Shown here: positions 42,801-54,417 of the stretch, piece after piece
How positions within the stretch are numbered: the first letter of the stretch is position 1
Layout: every line of letters begins with the position of its first letter
NCBI RefSeq assembly: GCF_000004075.3
Contig: NC_026657.2
Location: forward strand, 27,312,408 to 27,376,407
Origin: Cucumis sativus
Taxonomy: Eukaryota; Streptophyta; Magnoliopsida; Cucurbitales; Cucurbitaceae
Length of the DNA: 64,000 bases
Direction: 5' to 3'
Notes under the pieces: model-generated
What the model saw: the letters and a program-made list of their open reading frames with translations, nothing else
Database searches by the model: none
What the model was told of the DNA's origin: nothing
Position numbers and translations under genes: made by a program

Positions 42801-42956
42801 ATCCTTAGCAAACTCCACATTCAAAAAACCTATGGCCAAATTGAAATGGTCGGTTCCCTAAAACATAAAAAAAAACTATATTTTATATAAAAAAGGTTGA
42901 GATGTTATAGAACAAAAAACAATGATGATCATGTTCCACACCCTTTCCCTTCTTGT
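39869..42956. other. Intergenic DNA between CACTA element and polygalacturonase gene
   Basis: No gene was found. It holds a diverged direct duplication (about 39961-40070 versus 40117-40260, sharing GTTGACT(G/T)CGACC and AAGATG(A/G)TG(A/G) phrases), copy A of a dispersed repeat (40471-40712), a small duplication of CATCCACGCTTATCTC at about 41110-41142, and AT-rich DNA leading to the promoter of the downstream gene. Confidence 0.55.
40471..40712 (+). repeat. Dispersed repeat family, copy A
   Basis: It matches copy B (55743-56149) in ordered blocks: TAGGGTTTTT..., an ACAAAATATTTA(T/C)A-like block, and CATGA(T/C)ATGTGATC followed by AAATGATACA and GTA(C/T)CAAA-like blocks. The block TTTGTTTTCAATCAATCATC at 40693-40712 is the reverse complement of GATGATTGATTGAAAACAAA in copy B, so this copy is rearranged at its end. 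Confidence 0.65.
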
Positions 42957-42965
42957 TATATATAA
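42957..42965 (+). promoter_or_regulatory. TATA box of the polygalacturonase gene
   Basis: TATATATAA lies 130 bp before the start codon. That would put transcription start near 42990 and give a leader of about 100 nt. Position and sequence suit a plant core promoter; no transcript data are available here. Confidence 0.55.
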
Positions 42966-43094
42966 GTCATCATTCTCCATTTAGAATCTCCAATCCATTT
43001 TATCCAAAAATAAAGAACATCATCCCCTTTTAATTTGTCAGCATTTTTCAGTTTATGGGCATTACTTACTTGTTGAGTTTTCTTCCCTTTCAAA

Positions 43095-45623
43095 ATGTAT
43101 AACTTTGGTCGTTTGATCTCTTCCTTTGCCTTTTCTATGACATTCATAATCTTCTTCTTTTGCCTTTTGTTTCCTGTTCATGGCCGTTGGCATAACCATG
43201 CAAAGAAACACAAACAACATTCTCACCATCATGACCATTTCACCATTTCCCAACCTCCTTCTCCTTCCCCTTCGTCAGAACCAGCCGGGAGTCCTCCGGA
43301 AGACAATGGAGGGCCGTCATCGTCGTCCATCAACTCCACTAGCATTTTTGATGTACGTCATTTTGGCGCCATTGGAGATGGCACTGCGGACGACACGGCC
43401 GCGTTCAAGATGGCATGGGACACAGCATGTCAAAGGAATGACGATGACAACAACGACGACTATGGAGTTATTCTCGTTCCCTATGGCTTCTCCTTTATGA
43501 TTCAGTCGACTATTTTCACAGGACCGTGCAAAAATGGCGTTGTGTTTCAAGTTGATGGCACTCTTATGGCACCTGACGGGCCTGACGCTTGGCCGAAGGG
43601 TTATAGTGCTCACCAATGGTTGGTTTTTTATCGAGTTTATAACATGTCACTTCAAGGAAATGGCCTTATTGATGGTCGAGGCCAAAAATGGTGGGATCTT
43701 CCTTGCAAACCTCACAAGGTAAGGGACAACAACGATCATAGTCTAGAAATCTTTTTACTTCATTTCGAGGTCGTTTTGAAAGCTAACTTGAGGTTTTGAT
43801 TCTATTTTTAAAGGGGAAAACAATGACAGGACCTTGTGACAGCCCAATTGTAAGTTAAAATTCAGTTCTCTATAATAAAACTTTTTTTTTTCCTTTTAAA
43901 GTTTGCAAATATATATGAAAAAGTCAAGTGAAAAGAGTTAAAAGTGATTTTTTTTGACAGGCTATAAGATTTTTCATGAGCTCAGAGTTGAGAGTTGAAG
44001 GAGTTAGAATCAAAGACAGTCCTCAATTCCATTTTAGGTTTGACAACTGTAAAGATGTTTATATTGATTCTCTTCACATAACATCTCCTGCTTTGAGCCC
44101 AAACACTGATGGAATCCACATTGAGAATACAAATGGTGTTCAGATTTTCAATTCAATAGTTGCCAATGGTTAGTCCTCATACACATATAACATTGTTTCC
44201 TAATTATCTTCTCTTTGCATTTTAATTTCTAAAAATGACAGAATAATTTTTCAAAGTAAAAACCACAGTAGAAATGAGTAGGTGTATCACTATTGGATAA
44301 TGTTCTCCTTTCTAGTTTTTTATTACAAAATTGTGGTTTTGTTTTGAAAAAATATATCTAAATGCATTTTTTAGACTAAAACAATAAACTATTTTTTTTT
44401 CTTTTAAAAATTTGTGTAAACATTTGGTGTGTTTCAAAGCTAAAGAATTAGAGACATCACAATAAATATATATGTTAAACTCATGACATTTCTTAAGAAA
44501 TTAGAAACAAGAAAAAAGAATAAAATGTTAATTATAATATATATTCTTGTATTTTGATTTCTCGTTTATCATTTTCTATTTTTGTTGCTTGTTTTTACTT
44601 TTAATAGTGAAAAACATAACAATTGTATTTGGTAACTATTTGTTCAGTATCTTATTTATTAAAAATATATTTTAAAAAACGTTGAACATACAAACACTTT
44701 TAAGTTGTTTTTATTTTTAAATATTTATTAGTGATTTTACAATCATTAAAGATTATTTCATAATTTTTTATGTTCGAATAACGTTGTACTTAAATAAAGA
44801 ACAAAATTAAATATGTTTTTAAGTAGTTGAAAGGAGGAAACAAAAAATGACAAGCGTAAACGTTACCAAATAATTAATTTCCACATATTTAAAATAGAAC
44901 TTATGAAGCAACGGCTCCTACCAATTTTTTTTCACACAGGTGATGATTGTGTTTCAATTGGATCGGGTTCATTTAACGTAGAAATAAGAAACATTACATG
45001 TGGACCAGGTCATGGAATTAGGTAAACAAATCATGAAATCTTATTAAAATTTCTTCTATAATTAATTCTTATATAACATGTAATTTCTTTTTATACTCAC
45101 AACCCTAGTTCTTCATGTCAGCATTGGTAGTCTAGGGAATCACAACTCACGAGCGTGCGTATCGAACATAACAGTTCGGGACTCAATAATTAAGGTCTCA
45201 GACAATGGTGTTCGAATCAAGACATGGCAAGGTGGATTTGGTACAGTAAGAGGAGTAAGTTTCAACAATATTAACATGGATAACGTTAGAAATCCTATAA
45301 TAATTGACCAATTCTATTGCCTCAACAAAGGATGTCTCAATCAAACTTCAGCTGTGGTTGTATCAGATATAAGCTATATTGACATCAAAGGAACTTATGA
45401 TATTAGAAGCCCACCAATGCATTTTGGTTGTAGTGATTCTATGCCTTGTATGAACCTAACACTTGCCAATATTGAGCTTTTTCCTTCTAGAGGTGACATC
45501 TTGTTGGACCCCTTTTGTTGGAATGCTTATGGGAATTTGCAAACCCTAACAATACCACCAATTTCTTGCTTGCTCGAAACCTCCTCAAGGTCTTTCTTGG
45601 AAAGTGAAAAGGATTATTGTTAA
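43095..45623 (+). CDS. Secreted polygalacturonase (glycoside hydrolase family 28), At1g48100-like
   Basis: Five exons: 43095-43718, 43814-43849, 43961-44168, 44940-45021, 45122-45623. Introns are GT-AG and in phase, giving 483 residues plus TAA. Residues 1 to about 30 are a hydrophobic secretion signal. A His-rich then Pro/Ser-rich linker (about 31-80; [20 protein letters not shown]) precedes the parallel beta-helix domain, which starts at [20 protein letters not shown]. All four catalytic signatures are present: [26 protein letters not shown] and RIKTWQGG, so the Asp, Asp-Asp, His and Arg-Lys residues are intact. It should hydrolyse de-esterified homogalacturonan in the cell wall. The long N-terminal linker and WWDLPCKPH place it with plant At1g48100-type enzymes. 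The 771-bp intron 3 is the longest. The start is the only ATG giving the signal peptide. Confidence 0.95.
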
Positions 45624-46279
45624 CCTTCATCATTTGACATACCAATTACTTTGTAACATATAGTCAAAATGTATATCACTACTTGAGATGTGTGCTAATT
45701 AAGGAGAGTGATTTTGAAAAGATCTCCTTAAAAGTGAATCTCTACAGAATGATATTATAATATATGTCTCTTTATGATATCTATTTTTTTTTTACCTTGT
45801 AAGCCAAATATTGTGTTTATGTATTGTAATAGCCAACGTAGATTTAGAGTGAAAAGTTTTAAAGAAAAAGAAAAAAGGTAGGATGGAAATTGGGTTTAGG
45901 GTATAGAAAAAGAGAAAAGAGAGGGAGAGAACAAAGATTGGGGAGTGAAATATTTGTGTAGACTTTTATTGACAAATTGAATGGTGAAAAAGTGGGGGAG
46001 ACACTCTTTTTATGGCTTTGGGCACGCCTACACCTAATGGGAATCTACAAATATTATTCCCTCTAAAACTTTTTTAATTTATCATATCTTATCAATACTT
46101 GCCTAAATTAAGATTCCTATTATATATTAATCAATACAACACAACCACAGCAAAAAACAATAGAAGGTTACAAATACGTCAGGTTATAAACTCAATTCAT
46201 TTTTTCACTATAATATGTATTGTTTAATGTATTATATATTATATAATAATATAAACTAATAATTATATATATTTTTAGG

Positions 46280-46500
46280 TTAAATTACAAATTTAGTCAG
46301 CATGATTTTAAAACGACAGAATTTAGTCTCTATGGTTTACAATTAAAATTTAGTCCATTTGGTGTGATAAAATCATACAAAATAGTTTCACTCATAGAAT
46401 CTATTTATGTGAAATTTGTTAAGCCATAAGAACTATATATGAAGTTTTATCCAATTATAGACTAAATTCTATCTTTCTCCAAACAATAGGGATTAAAAAA
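46280..46500. repeat. MITE-like block with inverted TTTAGTCYCTATGGTTT ends
   Basis: AATTTAGTCTCTATGGTTT near 46321-46339 is matched in inverse orientation by AAACAATAGGGATTAAA near 46483-46499, with GACTAAATTCT in between. Similar 'TTGGGTCCCTATACT' and 'TCAGTCCTTGTAGTTT' phrases occur near 18630 and 30305. This suggests an old non-coding repeat family; boundaries are uncertain. Confidence 0.45.
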
Positions 46501-46917
46501 CTTGCAAATTAATTAATTTTTTAAAGTATAAATTATATTAGTTTTATAATTTATAAATATATAATATGAAATCCATATATTTTGAAAACATAAAATATAA
46601 CTCTCTGTTTTTTTTGATTGAATCCCTTCAAATTTCTATCAGATTCTCTATCAAACGAAGGCATACAAAAGATCTTAAAATGATTTTTATTATCCCAAAA
46701 GGACAACTTGAAATTGGGCTTATATTATGTGGCCCAGTGACGGCCCAGAATCTGTCAACCTATAGGATTTATGGTTGGTTTTTGAGAAATTTGTGAGAAT
46801 GAAAAAAATAATAGAGTGGAGTTTGGAAAACAACAAACTTACAAAAAATAATTTCATTTTTAGCAAAATTGTAAAAGATATATAATTTTTTTTAGATTTT
46901 TTCAACCGATTTCATCG

Positions 46918-47063
46918 CTTGAATGAATATATTTTATTAATTCAATGTATTTGTGAACCATAAAACAATAAAACATTAATACATAATTCCCTTGAATGAA
47001 TATTATTTTATTAACTATAATGTATTTGTGAACCATAAAACAATAAAACATTAATACATAATT
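46918..47063. repeat. 73-bp tandem duplication
   Basis: Copy 1 is 46918-46990 and copy 2 is 46991-47063. Both run from CTTGAATGAATAT to AAACATTAATACATAATT, with a few substitutions near position 20-28 of the unit. Confidence 0.93.
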
Positions 47064-47459
47064 ACGGTTACGATGTATTTGAATATCATTTAATTTTATA
47101 ATAATATTAAATAAATATTTATTTTATCTATTGATCTCGTTTAACTCAATTCTAGATTCATGTCTTAAATTTATAACAGATTGCTCTATTGCTTAATCGT
47201 AGGTTTCGTTGGAAGATTCAAAAAATTAAATTTAAAATAATATATTTTACCTAAAGTTATGCATTTTATATAATAACAACTTCGTATAAATGTGTATATT
47301 CAATTATGCATATAGCAATTATTCCATATTCCGATTGACCATATTAATAATAAAAAATTGTTAAACATTATTTTTGGGGAATAAATTGTAACATAAGTAA
47401 ACTTGTTATGTAATTTTCTATAGATATTATTTACTACCATTTAAAAATTGATTTTAAAT

Positions 47460-48815
47460 TATTGTAAATTCTCTTAAAATCGTGTTATTGTATTGATATC
47501 CCTAAAATAATGATAAACATAAATTTAACATTTTTGGATTATTTATATTAAAAAATATTTATAAAATTATTGAATTTAAATACCTCCAAAATACGTATTG
47601 CTCATAACAAATTGAATTTAAAATTTTATCTTCCCTAAAATCGTGCTAATTGGTTGATCTTTATTTTTAAAAAATTGTTTTATTGTGCCAATGGTATGAA
47701 TAATTATTTTGAGACGTGTTTTTAAATTACGTTAATAAGAGTTTTAAATACATCATAATTGTGATCCACAATCTTTAAAATCTTATAGTCATCTATTATA
47801 CAAACATATTCCAATCAACATATTTGAGACACAAAAAATGATAAAAAATTTGGTCATCAAGAGGTAGTATCATTACTACTACATATTGAATTCACATATT
47901 CCAAATACAATTTATTTCAATAAGTAAAAAAAAACGAGATATGATATTGAAAATAGCAAAAATTCACCATATTTTGTAAATAACATTCAAATTTGGTAAA
48001 TCTTAACTAAACATGTTATTTTGTATAATTTATTAAATAATACATGATATAGTTTTAATAACAATTTGAATTTAAATTTTAAATCATTTCCTAAAATTAT
48101 GTCAAATATAAATACAAGAATTTCATTTTTTTTTTTTATATTTTTAGCCGATTTTACTTGTATAGAAGAAAATTCTTATCTGATAGATACAATGTCTTTG
48201 TGTATGTTAAAATGATGGAATTAATATAACCTAGAATCACAAATACATTATATTTGCAAATCATTCAGTAGTGTAAAAATATTAAATAAATATTTATTTT
48301 CGAAGTGAATTTGATTGAATTAATGTTCTCTAGACTTAAGCTTGTAATTTATTCCAGATTTTCTTGTTTGTAAGTTTCAGATCAAGTAATTAACAATTTA
48401 TTTAGTTGTGGTTTTTAAAATTAAAATTGTATTTTACCCCTATAATTATGATGCATTTAATGTATATATGATTATTCTAAGAAAATTTTGATATTCCCCT
48501 GTAATCGTGGTACTTGATTGATTTCATAAAATAATGTTAAACATAATTTCAAAATTTTAGGATTATCTTGTTAATATCCTATATCTATTTTCCATATTTG
48601 TTATTCAAAAATAGATTTTAAATTTTGATTTGAAACCGCCAAAATATTAGAATTGATTTAAAAGTTTATAAAAATAGTTATTGTTAATAATAATTTGAAT
48701 TTAAAATTTTATCATCCCTAAAATCATGCTAAGATTATCTCTATATCTCCAAAATAATAGCAAACATAAATTTAACATTTTTGAATTATTTATATACCAA
48801 AATATTTATACAAAA
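47460..48815. repeat. Diverged repeat units with CCCTAAAAT...AACATAAATTTAACATTTTT core
   Basis: The phrase 'ATCG/ATGTG ... CCCTAAAATAATG(A/T)TAAACATAA' followed by AACATTTTTGGATTATTTATAT recurs at about 47478-47560, 48495-48570 and 48718-48800. The separate phrase TTTGAATTTAAAATTTTATC...CCCTAAAATC(G/A)TGCTAA recurs at about 47612-47650 and 48690-48732. These are old copies of a unit repeated at irregular spacing. Confidence 0.6.
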
Positions 48816-48959
48816 TAAATATTTTATTTTTGAAATGAATTAATTGAGAAGAAAAGATTTGTTTTATTTAAATTGGAAAAGAAAAAAAGGAAAAGGAAGA
48901 TATTTAAGGAAAAATAATAATATAATAATATTATTGCTACTATTCATCATCATCTTCTT

Positions 48960-49290
48960 CACTCTCACCAAACCGTAGCTGCCGCCGACACCTCCATCTC
49001 TGTTCGAGTGTTCTTTGTCCAGTCTAGGTATCCACCTTTGTAGCCATCTCCTCCATTATGTTGATCGAGAACTAAGCCGCAAGGAAACATCTCCTCCGCT
49101 GCACGCTGCTAGTCACATGTTTACTTCATCCGAAGCCGAGCGTCTTTGCGTCGCTTGTTCCTTCGTGCGTCGCACGCCCAGCTGCATCGGTCTCCTTCGT
49201 CTGCATTTGTTCACCGATTATGCCAAAACTTTCAGCCACCGTCAGTCACCAGATTTTAGTGACTTTGTTGTTGTTGGGGTTTTGTGACAT
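48960..49290 (+). other. GC-rich islet with an unassigned open frame
   Basis: About 330 bp of clearly higher GC content inside very AT-rich DNA, with repeated CGTCGC/GCCGCCG phrases. Frames are open here, for example 49015-49287 (90 residues, Ser/Leu/His-rich), but neither matches a family I know and there are no nearby splice partners. It could be a transposon leader segment or a lost first exon. Confidence 0.4.
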
Positions 49291-51057
49291 ACATTATATC
49301 TTTTCTAAAACTCAATTGGAAATATTGTTGTAATTTAAACGAGCGAAGAAGAAAATCCATTGAAGAAGCTCACCTTTGCACGAAACGAAAAAAAATCTAT
49401 AATCGGTTTGATGAAGAAGATGGTTGTAATCAATTTGATGAAGAAGATGGTTGACAAGAATAAAATTCTTTGATTTGCATTGAATGTATGAAGATTTTGA
49501 AGGTTTCGAGGAGGACGAATCTTGAAGCTCCAATCTTTTTTGCAAATGATCGAAGACTTTGAAGATTTGGTAGAATCTATGAAAGTGGAAGGTAGTGAAG
49601 CTGGATTCTTTTCGACTTTAAAGACCTAAATATGCACAATTTCAACAAGAATGTGTTATTTAATTACACGATATTTGGGTTTTAGGTGAACAATTATATT
49701 TAGAACTGCTCTTGAATTGGGTAGGGGCATTTGATACTTTATTTTATTTATTTATTTTTCAGATTTTTCAGTTTTGTTATTCTAATAATTTAAAAATAAA
49801 TTTGCTATTTTTCCAAAGTAAACATCTTAATTTGTCATTCTTCTTGTCAGCCCTTGGATTTTTATGATAATGCTAGCATTCAATTTCGCTTTGAATTTGA
49901 GAAAATTTGTACACTTTGCCACACATTTTGATGCTTAACTAACAAAATAAATAAATAAATAAATAAAAAGTAAAAGAAATAAAAGAAGGTAGAAGTTAAA
50001 TTTTTTTAAAAATAGAATAGAAAATACTATTGAGATTTATAATATATATTAAATAATAGGATTAGACTCAAATATTAAAATTTTCATAAATTTGTTAAAC
50101 TCGAGACATGTGCATTTTGGACATATCTCCGATGCATGTTGGACTTTTTGGACATCAGAGGTTGAGATTGAGGAATGAGTTGGTCCAAAGATCCAACTCC
50201 GTTCATTCCTTCGACCTAGTTCGTCTTGTCTTGGCACCTCAAAGATTGAGATATAGGAGGTAATTAGCCTCAAAGGTCAATATTGAGGTTAAAATCTTCT
50301 CTTTTCCTTGATTTGATTTTCTTTTCATTCACATTTTAACGTTTGTTTTTTTTTTTTTTCTTTCTACGATCATATCCTTAACAAACACAAACACATATTG
50401 ACCTTGGACCAAAAAAAGAGAAATATACCGATAAGTAATACTTTATCAACAAAATCAAGTTAATTACTTTTATATTTCAATCAAGGAGTATTTATTTTTC
50501 ATTTCTTCTCCAGAAAGAAAACCATATTTCATGTTTACGAATGAACGTAGTTAATAACGATAAGTGTGTACAATGATTTATTGAATAATATTATTAGATG
50601 TTAAACATTTTTAAAAATTCACAAACCAAATATATTAAACACATTTTGAGAAAAAGGGTTAGAAAATGGATTTGAGAGTGGTTTTAGTAAAATTGTTAAA
50701 ATAAATAATAACAACAAATAAAGTTGACAATGAATTATATTATTGTTTGAGAGTTGTTGACGTCTAGTTCTCTTCTACTTCTTTTAATTAATGTGTATTA
50801 ATTTTTGCCAAATATCAACAAACATTGCCAAATATTTCAAGCACTATATGCATACACATAAATACTTCTCTCACGGACCATTTCATAGTTTCATATTTGG
50901 TTTCTTCATCTTCTTTTTAGATTATCTTTCGTTCATCATTCAAGGTTTCAAATTTTAATGCACTTTAGAGTTACAAATATATTATCAAAATTACTTTGAG
51001 ACTTTTTTTTCCTTGTTTTTACCGTTTAATTTTTTTAAATAAAAAATTTAATAATAT

Positions 51058-51086
51058 TACACACACACACATATATATATATATAT
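51058..51086. repeat. (AC)n(AT)n compound microsatellite
   Basis: ACACACACAC passes directly into an AT run of about 16 nt, followed by TACACAC. It is a likely length-variable marker. Confidence 0.85.
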
Positions 51087-53944
51087 TACACACAAAATTT
51101 AGAGTATAAGAATAATATTTTTCAATTTTGTGTATTAAGAAAAAAAGGTAAAAAGAATTATGAACCACTAGAAAAAACCAAGGGAAAGCCATTACTGTTA
51201 ATCAAATCGTATGTCATTAATCTTACGTCAATAATTTTATTGCTTAGAGATTTATTCCTTTGGTTTTACCTTTTTCCAATTTCTTTGTAACCTTTGGTCT
51301 AAGGTTGCTCATATATATTCTTGCATTAATCCAACACAAATAAATAAATAAAGGTATATACCACTTTTTAAAGCTTTCTTTTAGAAAAGATTTTAAAAAA
51401 ATATATGATAAAACTATGGTAAATATAGCAAAATTTTATAGATATTATCGTCCAATTTTGAGGTAAAATATGTGAAAATTTAATAGAAATTTTTTGAGTG
51501 AGATTAAAAATGAATTCGTTTTTTTTTTTTATTTTAATTAAATGATTTTTTACAAAGTTTATTCAGGGAAATGAAAGATTTGAATTGAAAATAAAACTAA
51601 AAATGAAAGAAAAAATGAAAATTAAAAGAAGTAACATGTTGAAAAAGTTTTGCTTCCGTTTAAATAACATTGACGTGTGAGTCTATATAATTGTATATGT
51701 TACGAAAACCATAGAACTAATCGAACCAAAAATAAAAAAAGTTCATAAAATTTTATTATTGATAAAATGGAGATGGCACCTAATTAATTATTTTGGTTTT
51801 AATAATAAACAAAATATTGTAAAAATGGGAAATAAAAAAAGAAAGTTTAGTTTAGTCCATAAATTAGAAAAATAACATTATGTGTTATGAGCTAAAAATA
51901 AGAATCTATTTGGGTAAGTATGATGATTCAATATGCTATTCTAAAGAAAAGATGTTTAGTTGACTAGGTTTAATGCTAAACCCATTAACCTACAATTGAG
52001 AAGCTTAAATAAAATTAGAATGATATATATCCCTATGTATCCGCGATCAAATAATCGAGAGAGTACAATACACAACAAAAAGAGTGCTGAAAGTACGTTG
52101 AAGTCTTTGTGACAAATCACCATAGATTTTATTGTTTTACATAGAGGTGGATTGTTCGATTTCTATTTTCTAATTATTACAAATTTACTATCGTACTGAT
52201 TTATGGTATCAATACATTCCACTCTTATATCTTAACTTGGCAAAGTGTACGTGTATAAATATCAACCATCATCCCTTAAAAGTATAACAATCTTCTAGAA
52301 TTGAGCGTATTTAACAAACATCAAATCTTAACATTGTTACGTTTTTTTCTTTGAAGCTTCATCAACTTTTACATGTTTTTATAACAATTTCATTCAACTA
52401 CGAATATGAGAATATGTTCTTTTCGAACTTTATTTGAAGGATTCTTCCAACCGGAAAAATTGGAAGAAAAGTGACATATTTGCAAACTTTTTAAATAATA
52501 TAGTCACATGTACCCTAAAATTTGTAATAATTTGACCTGTAAATTCTAATCTCTAATATTTTAGATCTACCCCGGTAAAAGTTAACTATAAACCCAAACT
52601 AACTTCTATTTTATTAAACACATCTTGGATGCGTTTAAATTGCCTGATTAAAGTGAAGCTGGAAAAGGGAAGAAAATAGTTTTTAGGAATATGTTTTTAT
52701 TTTTTAAATTAATCTAAAAATTGAATCCTTAGAAAGATGAAGAAATTGAAAAGAAATAAATCTAATTAAAAAAAAGAGAAAAGAATATAGTTACTCAAAT
52801 ATGCCATGTTTTTTTTTTTTTCCTGAGAATTAAACATTATTTTCTTTCTCAATTAATTCTTAAGTAAAATATATATATATATATATAAATTTTAACAAGT
52901 TTGAAAAGACTATATTATGGATGGGAGAAAATGAGTTAGTATGCACTATGAGATATTGGTGTTTAAACTTTGTATATGTTTTATGCTACTCATGTCCACT
53001 AACTTCGTATATTAGTGTAGTTAACATGCATTTCCACTAATACCTTGCTATCGGTATATTACAACCGACTACTTTTAACAGTCGTATCCACTAACTTTGA
53101 CGATCATTATTTTAAATTATTAGTTCATAGTATTTTATAGTTGTCTTATAATAATTCAACATAAATATTAATAAAAAGACTATCAACATAACAAATTAAA
53201 CAAATTTGTGTCAAGAGCTCAATTCAATTTGCATATGTAATAAAAAAAATCAAACAAACTTGTATATAAAAACAATTTTGAAAAATAGTTGTTAAGCATA
53301 TTATTGTTTTTATTTTAAATATTTTTTATAAAAATATATATTTTAAAGTTAATCCAAAGCTTGTATCATCGTGAATAAAAATAGTTCGTATGAGATATGA
53401 AAGGAAGTTGTTAAACATATCTATTAAATACAAGATTTGGATGAATATATACATTTATATAATTTTGTTGGTGTACGAATATAAATTGAGTTGGCCATTT
53501 GTTAGACAATGCTGTATATAATATAACCCAGTTGGAGAATGTTGTAATTTGTTACATATTATTTTTAGTAAACCATGTAACATGACCCTTAATAAGACCA
53601 TTATAGCATAATAACATTTTGACATATTTCATTTACTGTATAAATCTAAATTTATTTTAATTATTTTCAATAAATCCCATATAATTTTTTCCAAAACTTA
53701 CAAAATAAAAATATGAAATGTATAAATGTGTAAAATGATTGCTTAAATGAAAACTTTCTTGAATTGATTATTATACAAACCAACCTACATATTTTATTAG
53801 GTAAAAAAAAAAAAAGTTATTTTTCATGAATATAACTATTGCAAACAACTTTACACTTATTTTTCTTTTCATTCTTTATAATTTATTCATCTTCTCCTCG
53901 TATTAGTATGTATTCATTAGAATTGTTTAGAAAAAAATTACATG

Positions 53945-54036
53945 TGCGTGTATGACCAATTAATCGTATGTTGATCAAAGCATTTTTTTGTGCGTGTTTG
54001 ACCAATTAATCGTATGTTGATCAAAGCATTTTTTTG
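53945..54036. repeat. 46-bp tandem duplication
   Basis: Copies 53945-53990 and 53991-54036 differ at only one position that I can see. The unit begins TGCGTGT and ends AAAGCATTTTTTTG. Such near-identity suggests a recent event. Confidence 0.93.
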
Positions 54037-54285
54037 TACTTTTTATCGTGAGCTTAAATATGTGGTTAGGTATTTATAGGATATGTTAAAGCACATTAAA
54101 TGTTTAAAATTTTTAGAAAATATAATATTAGAATTAGAATTGTAAAAAAATATTTAAAAATATAACAACACATTTAGGTTGGTAGTATACAAGAAAGTAA
54201 ATAGAGTAGAATAGGATCATTCTTACCGAGAAGGATAGATATTCCTTTAAACTTAAAAGACCAAAGGAAAAAAAGAAATAAAAAG

Positions 54286-54293
54286 TATAAATA
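54286..54293 (+). promoter_or_regulatory. TATA box of the NIMIN-like gene, with a nearby W-box-like site
   Basis: TATAAATA lies 125 bp before the ATG at 54418. GGTCAA at 54311-54316 is the complement of TTGACC, a W-box (WRKY) core. Salicylate-responsive NIMIN genes often have WRKY or TGA sites, but one short motif is weak evidence. Confidence 0.45.
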
Positions 54294-54417
54294 ATGTGTG
54301 ACAGAGTTGGGGTCAATACGTATGGAAGCACCCACAGAGATTTCAAGGAAGCAATCCGCAAAATTTCCATTTCCTTTTCACTTCCATATATTCTAAATAT
54401 TTCCTAAATCACAGAAA

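Larger units (their letters stand above)
45624..54285. other. 8.7-kb AT-rich repeat-laden intergenic region
   Basis: Apart from the polygalacturonase 3' UTR (first 100-200 bp), no gene is supported. It contains a fold-back with 'TTTAGTCTCTATGG' ends (46280-46500), a 73-bp tandem duplication, a series of related AT-rich units (47460-48815), a GC-rich islet (48960-49290), an (AC)n(AT)n run (51058-51086) and a 46-bp tandem duplication (53945-54036). Elsewhere it is unstructured AT-rich DNA. Confidence 0.6.
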
